Below, piece by piece: positions 25,901 through 37,769 of a stretch of DNA of 64,000 nucleotides (position 1 is its first letter; each line of letters starts with the position of its first letter). The position numbers and the translations under genes are program-made. A model generated the notes under the pieces. That model worked only from the letters and a program-made list of their open reading frames with translations. It ran no database searches and was not told where the DNA came from. The stretch lies in assembly GCA_030141605.1 (NCBI GenBank), contig JAQGDQ010000209.1, forward strand, positions 48,501-112,500, given 5' to 3'. Source of the DNA: Tubiluchus corallicola (lineage: Eukaryota > Priapulida > Priapulimorpha > Priapulimorphida > Tubiluchidae).

Positions 25901-28900
25901 TTGTGTAATTGATGACTTATGATGGCGTCCAGTTATTAACTTCAAGAGTGCATTAAATCTCATGGTAATAAATATTCACTGCCTAGTGCCTACCTAACGT
26001 AATATTCTGACTTTTGAGTCAGAGGCGCTTGGCTTGTAAATCAGACAAGGTTTTTATTGTAAGGATGCAAGAAATTTATACTACTGATGTATATAATCAG
26101 TTTATAACTTTTCCTTTTACTGGGTTTACTCTCAAGCAAGCCGTGCGAGTTTAAATTAAATGGCGCGTCCAGTCATGTCAGGGAGCAGCAGAAAATTAAT
26201 TCTCGGTTCTTTTATTTAGAAAACGAGTTTTCGGGTGTTTCTTTTTCACACAGTGCTGGGGGTTATTCGGAGCTTTTGTCAAAGTGCGCTTTGGTGTCAT
26301 ATGTTTTCTTGTGTCACTTACGACAAAGCTCGTCCAAATTGCTACAGTAGCAACTAATAGCCCCAAGAACGTAGTTTCACGCTGGGCAAGATGCTGGCAT
26401 ACCTATGTGATACCTGCAACATTTCTTGCCATATGGGGTCATCCTTGGTGCATGTTTGCCACAAGACTTCAAAAAACTCAGTTTAAAGCCATTTGAGTGG
26501 AAATTTATGTGAATTGTCGCGCACTTCTTATTACGTTTGTTTACACAATTTTCCCCGTGGCGCATACCACAACATAATTTCCCACAAAACAGTGAGATTT
26601 TTATCATTCTCTGGCTTATGATGTATTCGTGGTCGGTTGAAATGTTAACGACTCGAAAATACAAAAAAGAAGTTTTGTAAAGATGCTTTGAGAAACTCTG
26701 AACAGTATTCATATAAAAATTCCACACACGATAAGTCCATGTTTGGATATCTGACTTGGGTCATACGGGAGAGATATCTAAGGTTCTCTTTACGTGACAG
26801 CAGTAATTTTGAGTGATAGTTTATTTTTCACTTGTTATAGAAAGGAGCCTGAGACTTTGAAGTTGCAGTATAGTCACTACTGACGTAAATGACTAAGTTT
26901 AGCAACTGGCAAAGTCAGTTTCAAGCTGCACAATGCGAAACTGAAGTTCATGTTTTGCTTAGGCAGTCACACCTGAACACATTGGACAGTAATAACGTAT
27001 AACAGGTATGAAGTCGAAAAGCTGGACGAAGACTGGTTGTATAAATTAAAGTGATTCTGCAATTATTTGTTTGACAGTCACTGTGTGTGTTTCATTTTGT
27101 TTAGGGCTAGCTAAAAGACACCGTCAGATTCAAATTATCAAAGTATTTATGGTGAAATTTGCGTCTGCCACACGTTTGGGCATTTTATAAAAGCATGTTT
27201 TTGGTTTAACCAACTACAAGCATTTATTCCTTTGATTTCTCACATTTTTATACTAGTAGAAATTAGAAAACACCTGTATTTGTAGGTACTCAGATTCAGA
27301 CAATACATGCTCATGGGATCGTATCCATTCAATAGGCATCCACGACATCCACGACAGCCCTGAGTTTGGAGCTTACAAAAACTAGCTTCGTAAATTGTGA
27401 CCGTGTGAACGTTGTATGTAACGCGTCAATTAAATTAAGCAGTAGATTGATGAACTGAGCAAGTTATTGTGAAATAGAGCACTTAAGCAGTGACATCTAC
27501 AAAGCTAAGAAACTGAATTAGGATGAGGTAACACAATAATTAAAACACACACTTCAGCTGTAGGGTATGTCTTTAAAGTGCATACTGATTTAAAATGCCC
27601 CAATGCATTGTATTAGGCTGTTTTGGAACTTACTTTGAAGCAATAATCAAATATTAACTTGTGAGTAATTGGAAATTACACGGCGACGAGCTGACAGGAT
27701 AACACAGCAACTTACACGTTTAAGAGAAAATTCGTTTTTTAACTAAAACTCAATGTCTTTGTTTAGGAATATTTTGCTTCTCAAACCCTAACCATACTCT
27801 TTGTCTACACAAGAGTTTACTCTTAAAACGTTTCACCCTAGCCTATACACAAAAATTTAGCAGCGAATAATAAAGCGGTACAGGCAATAAACTCGAGTAG
27901 GTTACGCCATTTATGCCAAAAAGGGAAACTTTAGCCAAGTTAACAAAACTCGGTGACAGGTGAAGATATACAATCTGGCAGCAGCTGACGCTGATATCGT
28001 ATCTGTAGATACAGTGACGTCTTTTCATGTCAGCATTTAGTTCCGTTGCTAGATTCTCCTTCATTGCATTGTGTCGGTAATTGCGGCTACTTATATAATA
28101 TTCAAACTTGGCAAGAACAATATACATATAAGATGAAAAGGCTAGGTAGAAAAGCCTTTAAATCGCACTTAGTCTCTGTACACGAATTTTTGTTGCAGTT
28201 TTCACAGACGGCTGGGTTTCTGTAAAGTGGCGTTTATATAGCATCCGGAATGCATTGTGCGTTATTCCCACGTGGAATAAAAAAAATCAATAGGAAATAC
28301 CTACAGAAAAAGAATAACGTAAGTCAAATAAAGGGGTGCATTGAAAACAATATAAACCGATTTTATCTATTCCGCATAATGCATACGCATTCGGGATGGT
28401 ACATAAATGCCACTTAAAGCAAAGATTTGGGGTTTGGTATTCCCAGTGGAATCGACTAAAATTTAACCACAGGACAAAAAGTAACTAAAAATTGCTACAT
28501 TATACAATAGTTAACTAAAAATAACTAAATAAACGTATGTAGTTTTTATAGCATTGCATTAAGTAAACATTCATGTTGAGAAAATCAGCTGGTCCATCTT
28601 GGCAAACCATATTTAATAGTTCAACTTCCACCTAAATTCCAAGTAAGATATCGTCTGCATAATTTCGCATGACATCCCATTTTTTCGACGCAAGATTTTA
28701 TTACTCTGCCGAGAGCATTATCCTGTTTTTGAAGCAGTTTAGCTCTGACTTTGCTGACATTTAGGAATTTTACTATGCTATGCAGGTTTCGCCTGTAGTG
28801 CGGTCCAGTTCCGTAGCACATGTTTTCCTGAACATTGTTTTGTAAATCATTTTATTGGTTCCGTGGAATGCTGGAATGTTTATGCCAGGATTGCTAGGCT

Positions 28901-31900
28901 ATTAATTTTCTCACGGTGTTAGTCAGTCTTAGACTTTGGAATGAAGTATCCGTGTTGCTTTGACAGATATGCGTGTAAGAACCGGATATAGATGTTTCAT
29001 TTCGTGTAGAAGATGATAAACTTTGACTAATTACGTGTCCAGTGAATTGTTTAATTAGATCAGCATAATTTGTTGGTGAAAGTCGAGGTCATGGTCACAA
29101 AATCATGGAAAGGACCACTCTTCTAGTTTCCTTTTAGGTTTTAACGCATTGTTCATCGTTGATAGGATAATATGATGGTAAGATTCGCAGATGGCGCATT
29201 CTAAAATTCTGTTGTTTACGTTTTCTGGCTTTGGTTGCAATTTTCATTATGCTCCCCGTTTTGAATGCTGTGTTTAGTCTGAATAATTGCACTTGTAGTG
29301 AACTAGTACCTAACTGTATTGTATATATTGGTTGCAAGATCGACGACTGAGTTTTGCGAGCGAGAGAGAGAGAGAGAGAGTTTCTCTTAAAGTTTATTTT
29401 TTGCAGTTATTATATTGCAAGTGTATTTTACCTTAACATACTTTTAATTTTATTGCAAAAGCGAGTTATCATTCTGGTTGGGTCTGATCTGGCGTTAAAT
29501 TCGATCAACCCTACAGACCTTTGCTCTTTGAATTTCAATTGCTAGGCTAAGTCTTTTCTATCGCTACTTCTGTGAAAGATATTGAGTATAAAAACCCCTT
29601 CAGAAAGTTCCTCTCTGGAAAACACTAAGGCATATACCTGTTTTCTCACTAGGTATGTACAGTAATTAACTTCACTGGTATGAAAACTATAGCGCAAAAC
29701 GCTAATTAGTTAAAATGCGGTTTATTTTCAACTAAAACGATGCAGTGTACTAGCTTATAAGGTGAATTCAAACTAACTTATAACATTGTCATCTTTCATC
29801 ATGTTCTAGTGCAATAATTGTCATTTTGTATAACGTTTTAATTCTTGTCTAAGTGGTTTTATGTACAGCTAAGAATGAATTGTAATCACTACAAAATCAC
29901 TAAATTAAATTCACAATTTCTTTATAGCTACTCTATTAAACCAAACTTCGAAGCTTTGCTTTTAGATAAAGACAAAATATAAATTTCAGTGTGATTGAGA
30001 ATTTCTAAAACTAGAAAAGAATTCTCATCTCCCGACAGTCATAAGTGAATGTAGTATTAATAATACCATTAGTTTCTTTGCATACTAATTGTTCACGGTG
30101 ACAGTGCCTTATTGATCATATGCATAGCTACATAATTATATATTGTTTTTTCAGGTGCTCAATCTTTTGGGTTGTTGTCTTTACAACCATCTCGAGAACA
30201 AATCTACAAACCGGTAGGTGAGTCAGTGTTTGTCACCTGCAGGCCTGATGACAGTGCACAAACTGTAGAACAATTACAGTGGACTGGTCCTAGTGGAGTC
30301 GTATCTGCTAGTTCTGATGCGTGAGTATAATCAGTATGATAAGCTAGGTTACCATGTCATTATAAGCAAAGAACAGCATTTTTTAAAAACAAGTTCCACT
30401 CAAATTGTTCGAAGAACTTAGATACTGGGCCAAAAATCAATGCGGAATTTATATAGTATGTATATTCTTATAATAAAGCTTCTTGGTAAAACAAATTAGG
30501 TGGAGCTTCACAGGCTTTTTTCGAAAATGTTATTGTCACCATCTTGAACTCAAAATGGCGTATACAACATCCAGTTCTGTCAATCGATGCAGAACGTACC
30601 TTAACCTGTTATCATGTAATAATTTTGAACTTATTAATTTAGACTTCTGGCAGTATGTAACAACTAGTAATCTAGCAGTTATAATGTTTTTCTAGAGTTC
30701 TCTCAAGTCTGAGTTCTTGTTTATGAGACAACTTCAATTATGTTCACTTGTGTGTCATCTGTCACATAGCCTAATGTTAAATATATTTAATATTATTGTA
30801 TTACTAAATTGTTGAATGTCTTTTTTTAGACGGATACATTCTGAAGTTGGGCTCACGTGTGATAAGTGTTCGTCTTTAATAGTCAGCATAGTGCAAAATG
30901 GTGATGAGGGTGTTTACACCTGCAACGGCGTCATTGATGGAAATGATGAGTCAGTTGCATTTGAACTGAAAATTTATGGTATGTACAATTAATTAATTTT
31001 TGCTTCTCATTTGCTTTAATCTAAAGAAGTTTCTTCTGTAAGCTGCAGCGAAAGTGGCAAAAATTATTGTTTACATTTCTTATCTTAAATAAGTGTGTCA
31101 GTGAATTATTAAAGCCAAAACTTTAAAACAAGAGAAGAGAAACAATTTTTTTATTAAGAATGTCATGATGGTGCATCTTCAGTAACCAGTAATAACTTGT
31201 ATCTTTTTTTCATATCTGTTACTATGGCTTTATATAATTTTTTGTATTCATTGCCCTAAGAAGAAATGTATGAGGTTCTTGATGGTCTGTAGTGGCACAT
31301 CGTTTTTCAGAGCTTTCTGCCAAATTGACTTTTCAATAATCTTTTTTGCTGACTTTTACATTTCTCATCATTGACTTTGAATTCTTTATCATATTTAATG
31401 TTCCAATAGTGTTATTTCCGTTTTCCTCCTGCACTTGCCAAATTTATATGGCACCATTTTGAAACATTTGCTGTGGGTACAACAAAACTTTAAAGCTGTT
31501 ACACAAACTCTCCCAACAATAATATCAATGTCCTTTATGGCTTATAGAACTTTCTTCGAAATTGTGAAATGCTAACTTTGTTGTACCTTTAAGGAATTAT
31601 TTTTATGGCATGTAAATAGGTGAAAGAGGCTTAAAAGCTTACCAGTGATTCTCTATTACAATAAATGAGGACCATTTCCAGACAGATGAATTAGTGAGAA
31701 ATTGTGCAGTTGAATTTAATTCGTGTTTTTGCACTATTGAATCGCTCATTATTAATTTCTTGATGGTCATAAGTAGATCTAAATGTAGTTTGTGCCAGCA
31801 GACATTTTATTGTAATTGTAATAATCTTAAATTATCATCTACATTTTTCTATAAAACACATATTATTGTTCAAAGTAGCTTGTAACATACATGGCATAGA

Positions 31901-34900
31901 AACATTTTGGTAATTTTTTACAGAGGCAATAAAAATTGAAGCTGACGAGGAACAGAGTTTTGAGGAGTACTCTGAAGCATTAGTCAAGTGTATGGTAACT
32001 GGAGAACCAAAACCTATAGTTGATTGGACATGGCGCGGCAGCAGCCAGAAAAGTAATTTAATAGTACACTAAACACAGTTCTGTATTAAAGAGGGTTCTT
32101 GTCTTGTATTGGTAGCTAAGTGTCTTAGTAGTTTAACCGCGTGGAAAGCACTCATTTTAGTTGTATACTTTAATTACTAAATCACCAGCTTGTTACATTT
32201 ATGATGTACAAGCGCCATCTCTTGTGGGAGTGGTAAAACAATTTGTATACCAGAAAATTTGGAAAACAGTGCTGCTGTTGACAGATCTTGGCAAATCACT
32301 CAAATGCCTCGTCAAAACATTTTCTATGAAAAAGTAAATGTCGATTTTGTCCCATCATTTTTGATCCTCTACTCTTTAATTTTTTAAGGATAATATTTTA
32401 TAAGCCTTTCTGGTGAAAGATTTCCATTAAATCCTCATTATATACAGTATTTATACATTATTACACCTTTATTAATAGAAGTCTGTTACAAATTTACATT
32501 TGTAATACCTTTCAAAGATTAATAAATCTTCATTTTCTTTTCAAAACCATTTTTAAAATTGCAACATGCATATTTATTTAATGTTGTTCACTGCACTAAA
32601 ATATCTTTGGAAGTCTAGACAAATATTAACATTTTTACAGATTATACTGTGCAACTGATGAGACTGTCTATTCTTTCTGTTTTACTTCATATTCTTGCTC
32701 CATAGCATTAGTTGTAAATTTAACCTCTCTGGTAAATGTGACCAAGAATTTTGTTTTTACAGATGACCGTTTTATTGAGACTGAGGATGGATTGTTAATT
32801 CAGAATATTTCACGCAAAGACGTTGGCGGTTACACTTGCCGTGCCCGCGTTTCCGGGGATATTAATGATTTAAAGATGTTTGATATTAAAGTCTTGGTTT
32901 TCTGTACGTATCTTTAGTGCTGCCTTTGGAATGATTCACATTATGAACTAATTTTCTCGCTTTTGCAGTTACTCTAGAAACGCACATCTTTCACATACAC
33001 AATAAAAATTTTTGTGCAGCTGGGCTAATTTTGATAAATTTTGGATGTATTCCGCATGTTTATTATAAATCTATTAGACTTTGCATTTATTCATCTGTAG
33101 TCTGTTTTTTATTAATGCCCACATGTCCGAAATCTAGTGCCCAGTAGCTGCCAGATTGAGCCAGTAGCTTAAATGGTAGAACATCTCTTGTTTAAATAGG
33201 ATGTTCCGGCTTCAAATCTTTGTTGATCCACAGTTTTTGATGCCTCCTTCTATTAATTAATTATATACAACAATTAATATAATATAACAAAACTTGGTTG
33301 TACAAATTGTTGTTGTTATTGATTTGTGTCACACATTGTAATTAATGTAACAACCAAGTTATTTTGCATGAATTGTTTTAGATGCACCATCTTTTGAAAT
33401 TGAAAGGGAAGAACCTTTATCATCATGGATTGGGCAGAGCATTGAGCTTACGTGTGCACCTGAAGGCCACCCTGTTCCGAAAATTACGTGGTTCAAGAAC
33501 GGGGAAGAACTTGGTCCAACAAGCTCTTTGGTCATCGATACTATAGACAGCTCTAGCACATTAAAGGTATTCACATTTTATGCGCAAACTTAGCCTTTTT
33601 TTAAAGTGTTTACACTAAAGCATAGAAGCATGCACCAATAAAGAGTGCATTTTAATATTATACAATTCACCAGTCAAAATGGGTATACCGGGTCACTGTT
33701 TAGCTAACCTTATATTTTAGCCAATCAAAATGGTAGTTTTTTCCCAACACTGGACAAACAGCATTGCACCTAGAATGAAGTGAATTGACTAAGTGTTAAA
33801 GCTCAAGCCACATACATAATTTGAATCGTTTCAACTGATGAAAACTCACTGCAAATATGTTTTACGAGGTTGTGCTTTATTTCAATAAATTTTTGTTTGA
33901 GTCAAATTTGATATCAAAAATGGCAGCACATTGTTTTTACCCAGCACTGGGTAAACTGTTGGGAAAGACTTCCCTACAAAACTGTTGGGAAAAATATACC
34001 ATCAACACTTTCACTTGTTTGTTATAAAGTAATATTTTAAACAATTATTTTCATCGGTTTTAGGTCATATTAAATTCTGATGCTGATTTTGGTGAGTACA
34101 CCTGTAAGGCTGACAATGGAATTGGGGTTCCAGCTGAGAAGATCTTTCCGGTTGACCAAACATGTAAGTTATTTTTGTAAGTGCACAGATATTCTCTGTG
34201 GCCTTTTAAAGAACAATTGATGTGCTTATGTGGTAAGAGGCAAATTAATGATCATGCCATGTTGAACTCATGATAATAAAATTATAGACTGAACTTTTAA
34301 TTAGCTAAGCTTTAAATAGATGCATTTTAATCATTTTTTTCAGTTCTGCCAAAGAATCCTGAAGCCCAGGCAGGTGATATTACACCAACAAGTGTCAGTG
34401 TTGAGATCAGTGGACCAGAGGACAATGGTGGAAACCCTGTTAAAAAATACAATGTAGAATTTAAACTAAAGGATGAAACGTGGGAAGATGCGGGTACCAA
34501 ACAATTTGTAATTGGTAAGTGGAATTTTACCCATGGTGTTTTTTGAGTGAAATTGAAATTTTGAAAGAATATTTATATTAAAGCTGTTGTCCTGCCATTG
34601 CCATTTGCCAGCAATGTCCAAAAGTGATTTCAGGTTATTGTGAAATGTTCTTTATCCATCTAGTTTAATAATTTATTAGGTAATTTAGGTTATTTAAGTG
34701 AATAGCTTTTGCAGTTAAGCCATAAGGAATTGTAGGTTAAGTTAGAAATTGTCTCATAACATCGAAAACTGCCACATTATCTCATCAGTGCCAGTTGTTG
34801 CAAACTGACACATCTAGTGTTATGTTCTGCAGAATGGAATACTCTTGCTTGAGAAATTAAGTCAGTATTGCCTACTAGAACATCATTAAGACAGTTCATG

Positions 34901-35423
34901 TAACTCATTAAGCTATGCCTCAAATTCTAATACAGTTGTATCTTATAGGTTCTTGTTTTTAATACATACTTTAAGCGAAATCCAAAATCTTTTCACATAT
35001 AAATTAATTCCAAGTTGCATTTTTCGTCAAATTAGTAAAAATTTTGATACAAAATAGTAAATAATAAAATAATAACAATATTGTTATTACATTAATACTG
35101 ATTGCTTTGCTTAATTTGCGCACTAATTTCTGTAATTTTTCTGTAAAGGTCAAGGGCAGAATATTGATGGGCAATACACGTTTGTTGTTGATGGGCTCAT
35201 GCCGGCTTCTTTTTACGTTTTCCGAGTTGCAGCGCATAACGACGTTGGTACTGGAGCCTTCGGAAACGAGTTCTCTCTTCAAACTGAAGAACTGCCTCAG
35301 ACGGACGCGCCTATGCCTGGCCATAATATTGCTGATAACGATAATGGTGATAGTGGTGCTACCTGTGGTCAGCTATCAGTATTAACTGGTATAGTTATGT
35401 TGATCTGTTCTACATACGTATAG
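8826..35423 (+). CDS. GPI-anchored Ig/FN3 cell-adhesion protein, 456 aa (spliced gene model)
   Basis: Nine coding exons join without a frame break: 8826-8880, 30155-30320, 30830-30978, 31924-32052, 32763-32903, 33382-33566, 34064-34163, 34344-34514, 35149-35423 (1371 nt with stop). The product has a signal peptide (MFTPAVGTFLMLTGLSIAGA, likely cleaved after A-G-A), Ig1 (about 25-123), Ig2 (about 125-213), Ig3 (about 214-308), each with two core cysteines and a Y-x-C motif, then one FN3 (about 309-405). A polar linker (DNDNGDSGATCGQ) and a short hydrophobic end (LSVLTGIVMLICSTYV) follow with no cytoplasmic tail, the layout of a GPI signal. Each Ig and the FN3 domain is split over two exons. 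It is shorter than fasciclin-2 (five Ig, two FN3 from general knowledge), so it is a distinct IgCAM or a reduced relative of gene 1. It should act outside the cell in adhesion or as a co-receptor. Confidence 0.85.
9160..9308. repeat. Tandem duplication, unit about 75 bp
   Basis: Two adjacent copies share AGGATATT(A/G)AGTTAGGTTTTGCGATCACAATTAGT, then TAGGTAT, ATAATCATTTCCCAC and GCCAGA; the first copy has an insertion in the AT part. Little divergence suggests a recent event. Confidence 0.8.
13710..14095. repeat. Diverged tandem duplication, unit about 200 bp
   Basis: The two copies (about 13710-13915 and 13918-14095) share ATCAAAGAATTTTAATTACAGTA, AAATTTCTTTC, a TTTTATA/TTTATATT block, GT(T)TC(G/C)CTGTAG and TAACCTGCTAC/TAGCCTGTTAC blocks in the same order. 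Confidence 0.7.
15022..15422 (+). CDS. Terminal exon of a cysteine-rich, possibly GPI-anchored protein nested in gene 2 intron 1
   Basis: An open frame from 14880 contains a good acceptor (TTTTGTTTCTGTACCAG, ending 15021), so I place the exon start at 15022 rather than at the upstream ATG. It ends at TGA 15420-15422 and encodes about 133 residues. There are two Cys clusters: an antistasin-like CPEEPCKLKCDYG...GFSCAC and a second ending KGCRMCYCC. A Gly/Val linker and a hydrophobic end (LAVDVFLHVVVVTIGLGFSFKI) suggest GPI or membrane attachment. In an antistasin repeat a Cys is expected where this has Phe (GF). The phase matches the signal-peptide exon at 8826-8880; joining them gives a 151-residue secreted protein. 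Otherwise it is an independent nested gene with an unseen first exon. Function unknown. Confidence 0.6.
15423..16700 (+). other. Probable 3' UTR of the nested cysteine-rich gene, then intron
   Basis: No ORF. ATTAAA at 15601-15606 followed by T/GT-rich sequence is a possible poly(A) signal. The rest is AT-rich with nothing recognised. Confidence 0.35.
16893..16996. repeat. (CT)n microsatellite
   Basis: About 100 bp of CT dinucleotides with interruptions (CG, TTT, CCC). Lies in gene 2 intron 1; the frames through it encode only Ser/Leu runs. Confidence 0.95.
22860..23146 (+). mobile_element. Dispersed repeat family A, copy 1
   Basis: Homologous to 46452-46747 in the same orientation: AATA(A/G)CTGC(A/G)CCTAA, GGTTATCACGG, CTCTGTATGCAA, AGCATGTA, TACAAAAT and CCATTTTGA blocks occur in the same order over about 290 bp. 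No ORF; class unknown. Confidence 0.65.
28225..28415. mobile_element. MITE-like element, family B copy 1 (191 bp with terminal inverted repeats)
   Basis: The left end AAGTGGCGTTTATATAGCATCC matches, with a few differences, the inverse of the right end (reads AAGTGGCATTTATGTACCATCC). Inner arms GGAATGC...TGCG and ATTCC also pair. The internal block from TCAATAGGAAAT to AAACCGATTTTATCTAT is shared with 37591-37748. No coding capacity. Confidence 0.65.
29358..29380. repeat. (GA)n microsatellite
   Basis: About 11 GA units in gene 2 intron 1. Confidence 0.9.
30155..30320 (+). CDS. Exon 2 of gene 2: Ig1 first half
   Basis: Acceptor TTTTTTCAG, donor GC|GTGAGT, phase 1 to 2. Contains GESVFVTCRPDD and LQWTGPSG, the first core cysteine and the core tryptophan of an Ig fold. 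Confidence 0.88.
30830..30978 (+). CDS. Exon 3 of gene 2: Ig1 second half
   Basis: Acceptor TTTTTTTAG, donor ATG|GTATGT, phase 2 to 1. Contains NGDEGVYTCNG, the F-strand cysteine block, plus an extra CDKC pair that could form a second disulfide. Confidence 0.88.
31924..32052 (+). CDS. Exon 4 of gene 2: Ig2 first half
   Basis: Acceptor TTTTTACAG, donor AAAA|GTAATT, phase 1 to 1. Contains ALVKCMVTGEPKPIVDWTW, typical of an I-set Ig B to C strand. Confidence 0.88.
32763..32903 (+). CDS. Exon 5 of gene 2: Ig2 second half
   Basis: Acceptor TTTTTACAG, donor TTCT|GTACGT, phase 1 to 1. Contains ISRKDVGGYTCRARV and a possible N-glycosylation site (NIS). Confidence 0.88.
33160..33231 (+). mobile_element. 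tRNA-like SINE head (degenerate) in gene 2 intron 5
   Basis: A 72-nt stretch has an A-box-like TAGCTTAAATGGTAGAACA and a B-box-like CGGCTTCAAATC at tRNA spacing. The arms are imperfect, so it is a tRNA-derived retroposon or pseudogene rather than a working tRNA. Confidence 0.45.
33382..33566 (+). CDS. Exon 6 of gene 2: Ig3 first half
   Basis: Acceptor TTGTTTTAG, donor AAAG|GTATTC, phase 1 to 0. Begins YAPSFEIEREEP (Y across the junction) and contains SIELTCAPEGHPVPKITWFK, an I-set signature. Confidence 0.9.
34064..34163 (+). CDS. Exon 7 of gene 2: Ig3 second half
   Basis: Acceptor GGTTTTAG, donor ACAT|GTAAGT, phase 0 to 1. Contains DADFGEYTCKADNGIG, the strongly conserved D-x-G-x-Y-x-C-x-A-x-N-x-x-G block. 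Confidence 0.92.
34344..34514 (+). CDS. Exon 8 of gene 2: FN3 first half
   Basis: Acceptor TTTTTTCAG, donor ATTG|GTAAGT, phase 1 to 1. Contains ISGPEDNGGNPVKKYNVEF, the FN3 B to C strands as found in NCAM and fasciclin-2. Confidence 0.9.
35149..35423 (+). CDS. Exon 9 of gene 2: FN3 second half, linker and GPI signal
   Basis: Acceptor CTGTAAAG, stop TAG at 35421-35423. Contains FRVAAHNDVGTGAFG (FN3 F-G strands), then an Asp/Asn/Gly-rich linker with a plausible omega site in DSGA. A short hydrophobic C-terminus with no basic residues follows, which argues for GPI attachment rather than a transmembrane anchor with a tail. Confidence 0.9.
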
Positions 35424-37425
35424 TGAAGGAGTCATTTAGCATTGTATTTCTTGTTCTGAATCTCAGCATTGAGCATAAGTTTATGATCTCTTCTTTTGGC
35501 TGCTATGTATCTCTTTTTTTGGAAACGAATTTACTGGTACAACATTTCTGTTAGCACTCAGTTGTACAAATTGAGATCATTTCTGCCAATTCTAATTCTG
35601 ATTATGCGCCATTAATAATGCATTTTGTACAGTGTCATAGCTTTATTATGTTCCTCAGATTATAAACGAACAAATTGTTTTACGTCTCACCTGTTGAATA
35701 ATCGTTGCTGTTGATTTTACAATTTGTTCTGTTTTACTTGTACATATGTTTTACATTTGATAAACACTCATGCCTTGTTTTTAGTAGAAAGTCCTGGCTA
35801 CCTCTTTTTTAAATCTTAGCAAATATTCAGTAAATGGTACAAAATTATAGGCATCTAAATTTGAACAGTCACAATGTGGAATATCAGTCACTGTTTGTTT
35901 TAACTTGAACAGTAGAAGTTAGGTATGTATTGCAGAAATATGATAATCCAAAGATGCACTTAATCTACTTCATAAAGGAGAAAGTGAAATTACAATATGC
36001 GTGTGCTGCCATCTATTGAGTGCATTAGAAGTCGACCAGTTTTTGGCACAAACTACGTGTTTCATTAACATCTGAATTAAAAAAAAAACACAGCTACAAA
36101 TTTCATACTTTTCTGGAAGCAGTTTTTGGATAAAGTGTATTAGTAATAAGTATAAGTATTGCTTCATTGTGGAAATCAGGTGCAGGAAATTCTGACTTCA
36201 TCTAGATATTACTGTAATGCAATTTTTTATAATTAAAATTTTGGGCAGTTTTTTGATGTTTAACTATAGTATGTGAAGACGCTTAAGGTCTCTGACATAA
36301 CTGATAGCCACACGCTTTTGTATATAATTTGTGTTTTAGAAATGGCCCGTAAGCGTAGGAAAAAAACAATTCAGTATTTTGTATGTATGTGTTGTAAATT
36401 TTTAATGCTCATTTTAGTGTAGATGATTTCAATGTGTGTGGTAGTTCTAGATGATGTTTATAAAATTCAAAAGTGAAAAACATTTTAGAAAATTATACAA
36501 CTAGGAATATTTTAAATGAAAGCCTGTGACACCTCAGTTTTTTAACCTGCTGCTTAATCCTATCTTTTGACTAACCAACACTATTGTAACCATTATCAGT
36601 TCTGTAGTTGTGATTATTGCCTCTCCACACTTCAGTAATGTCATTCCAAAATGCGTAGTTACCTATGGTTTAGTTTAAAATAATTATTGATAATCAACTG
36701 TGCTGAAATTTTGTAAAAAAATGCTAAAAAATTAAATTATTCTGCAGAGCTTAATGTTGTACTGTGTAAATGTACTTCTTCAATGCAGAGTTATAATAGA
36801 AACAAAGTTTATTACGTTTGGTTTATTTAACAATTTCGATATAAACCTTATCATCCAATTTTCAAGTTCCTTCTCTTCAGGGGATGCTTCTGTTATCTGT
36901 TTCGCTTGCAAATGTACTTTTTCTGAAATTGTGTAAGCTGCAATTTTCTCGCAAATTTAAAATTTATTCGTATTGTTTGCTTTGATTTCTACAAAATGGT
37001 AATTATTCCTGAGATGCAACTGTAGAAGCTGACGATTTGGTTGTTTCATTATCTTTAGCAATCTTTATTTTGTCAATATTGTTCTCTTTTTGTTATGTTT
37101 GGCCTACATTGTGGTCTATCAAGGTAGTATTATGAGATTATCAAATTTCATTGAGCTCGGAGTTGTTTTTAAGTTATTGTGAATGCACTGAAAGGGCAGG
37201 GGATTTGTATAGGTTGAGTGTAATTATTTGCTCTAATTTTAAGAAAGTTGTAAATTTTTAGTCCTCCATAATTTGAGATTAAAAGCATTACCTGTACACT
37301 AGTGCAAAACTATTTTAACCACAGCTGTTTTTTACTTTATTTGACCTTCCTTTGCAGTATCAAGTGTCTATAGTTTAGACGTTAGTGTGTATTAAAATTA
37401 GGAAATAAAATTGTATTTGTTCTGT
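35424..37425 (+). other. 3' UTR of gene 2
   Basis: AT-rich, no ORF of interest. The best poly(A) signal is AATAAA at 37404-37409, followed by a GT-rich downstream element (TTGTATTTGTTCTGTGTAAC). That implies a 3' UTR of about 2 kb; earlier sites may also be used. Confidence 0.55.
37404..37409 (+). terminator. Poly(A) signal AATAAA, gene 2
   Basis: Canonical hexamer with a T/GT-rich element 10-30 nt downstream, on the strand of gene 2. Confidence 0.5.
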
Positions 37426-37590
37426 GTAACATTGTTTTTTCCTTTGGCTATTTTCGACTGGAATGGAATGTCACCAGCGGTTGGTTGGTGGACTGGTTTG
37501 GTTGGTGATTGGTTGGTTGTTTCGCTTAGTTATTTGGTCAATTAGTCACATTCCACGTTTTATCTTTCTTGTCGGTAATCTTAACTAGGG

Positions 37591-37748
37591 TTTACTAGAT
37601 ATCCGAAATGCGTTATGCGTTATATACCTGCGGAATTGCTGCATATAAAAAATTCAATAGGAAATGGCTGCTGAAAAAAATAACGCAGTCAAATAAACGG
37701 ATGCATTGAAAACAATTTAAACCGATTTTATCTATCTGCATCCGGAGT
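37591..37748. mobile_element. MITE-like element, family B copy 2 (truncated)
   Basis: Shares TTCAATAGGAAAT, AATAACG, AGTCAAATAAA, TGCATTGAAAACAAT and AAACCGATTTTATCTAT with 28225-28415 in the same orientation; the right end is shorter. Lies just past the gene 2 poly(A) signal. Confidence 0.65.
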
Positions 37749-37769
37749 TTTGCCTGAGCAAAATATATT

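Larger units (their letters stand above)
17000..30154. other. 3' part of intron 1 of gene 2
   Basis: I find no coding exon. It holds dispersed elements at 22860-23146 and 28225-28415, a short (GA)n at 29358-29380, and AT-rich stretches (about 19075-19200, 21240-21480, 25260-25650) that resemble LINE tails in antisense but could not be classified. Confidence 0.5.
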
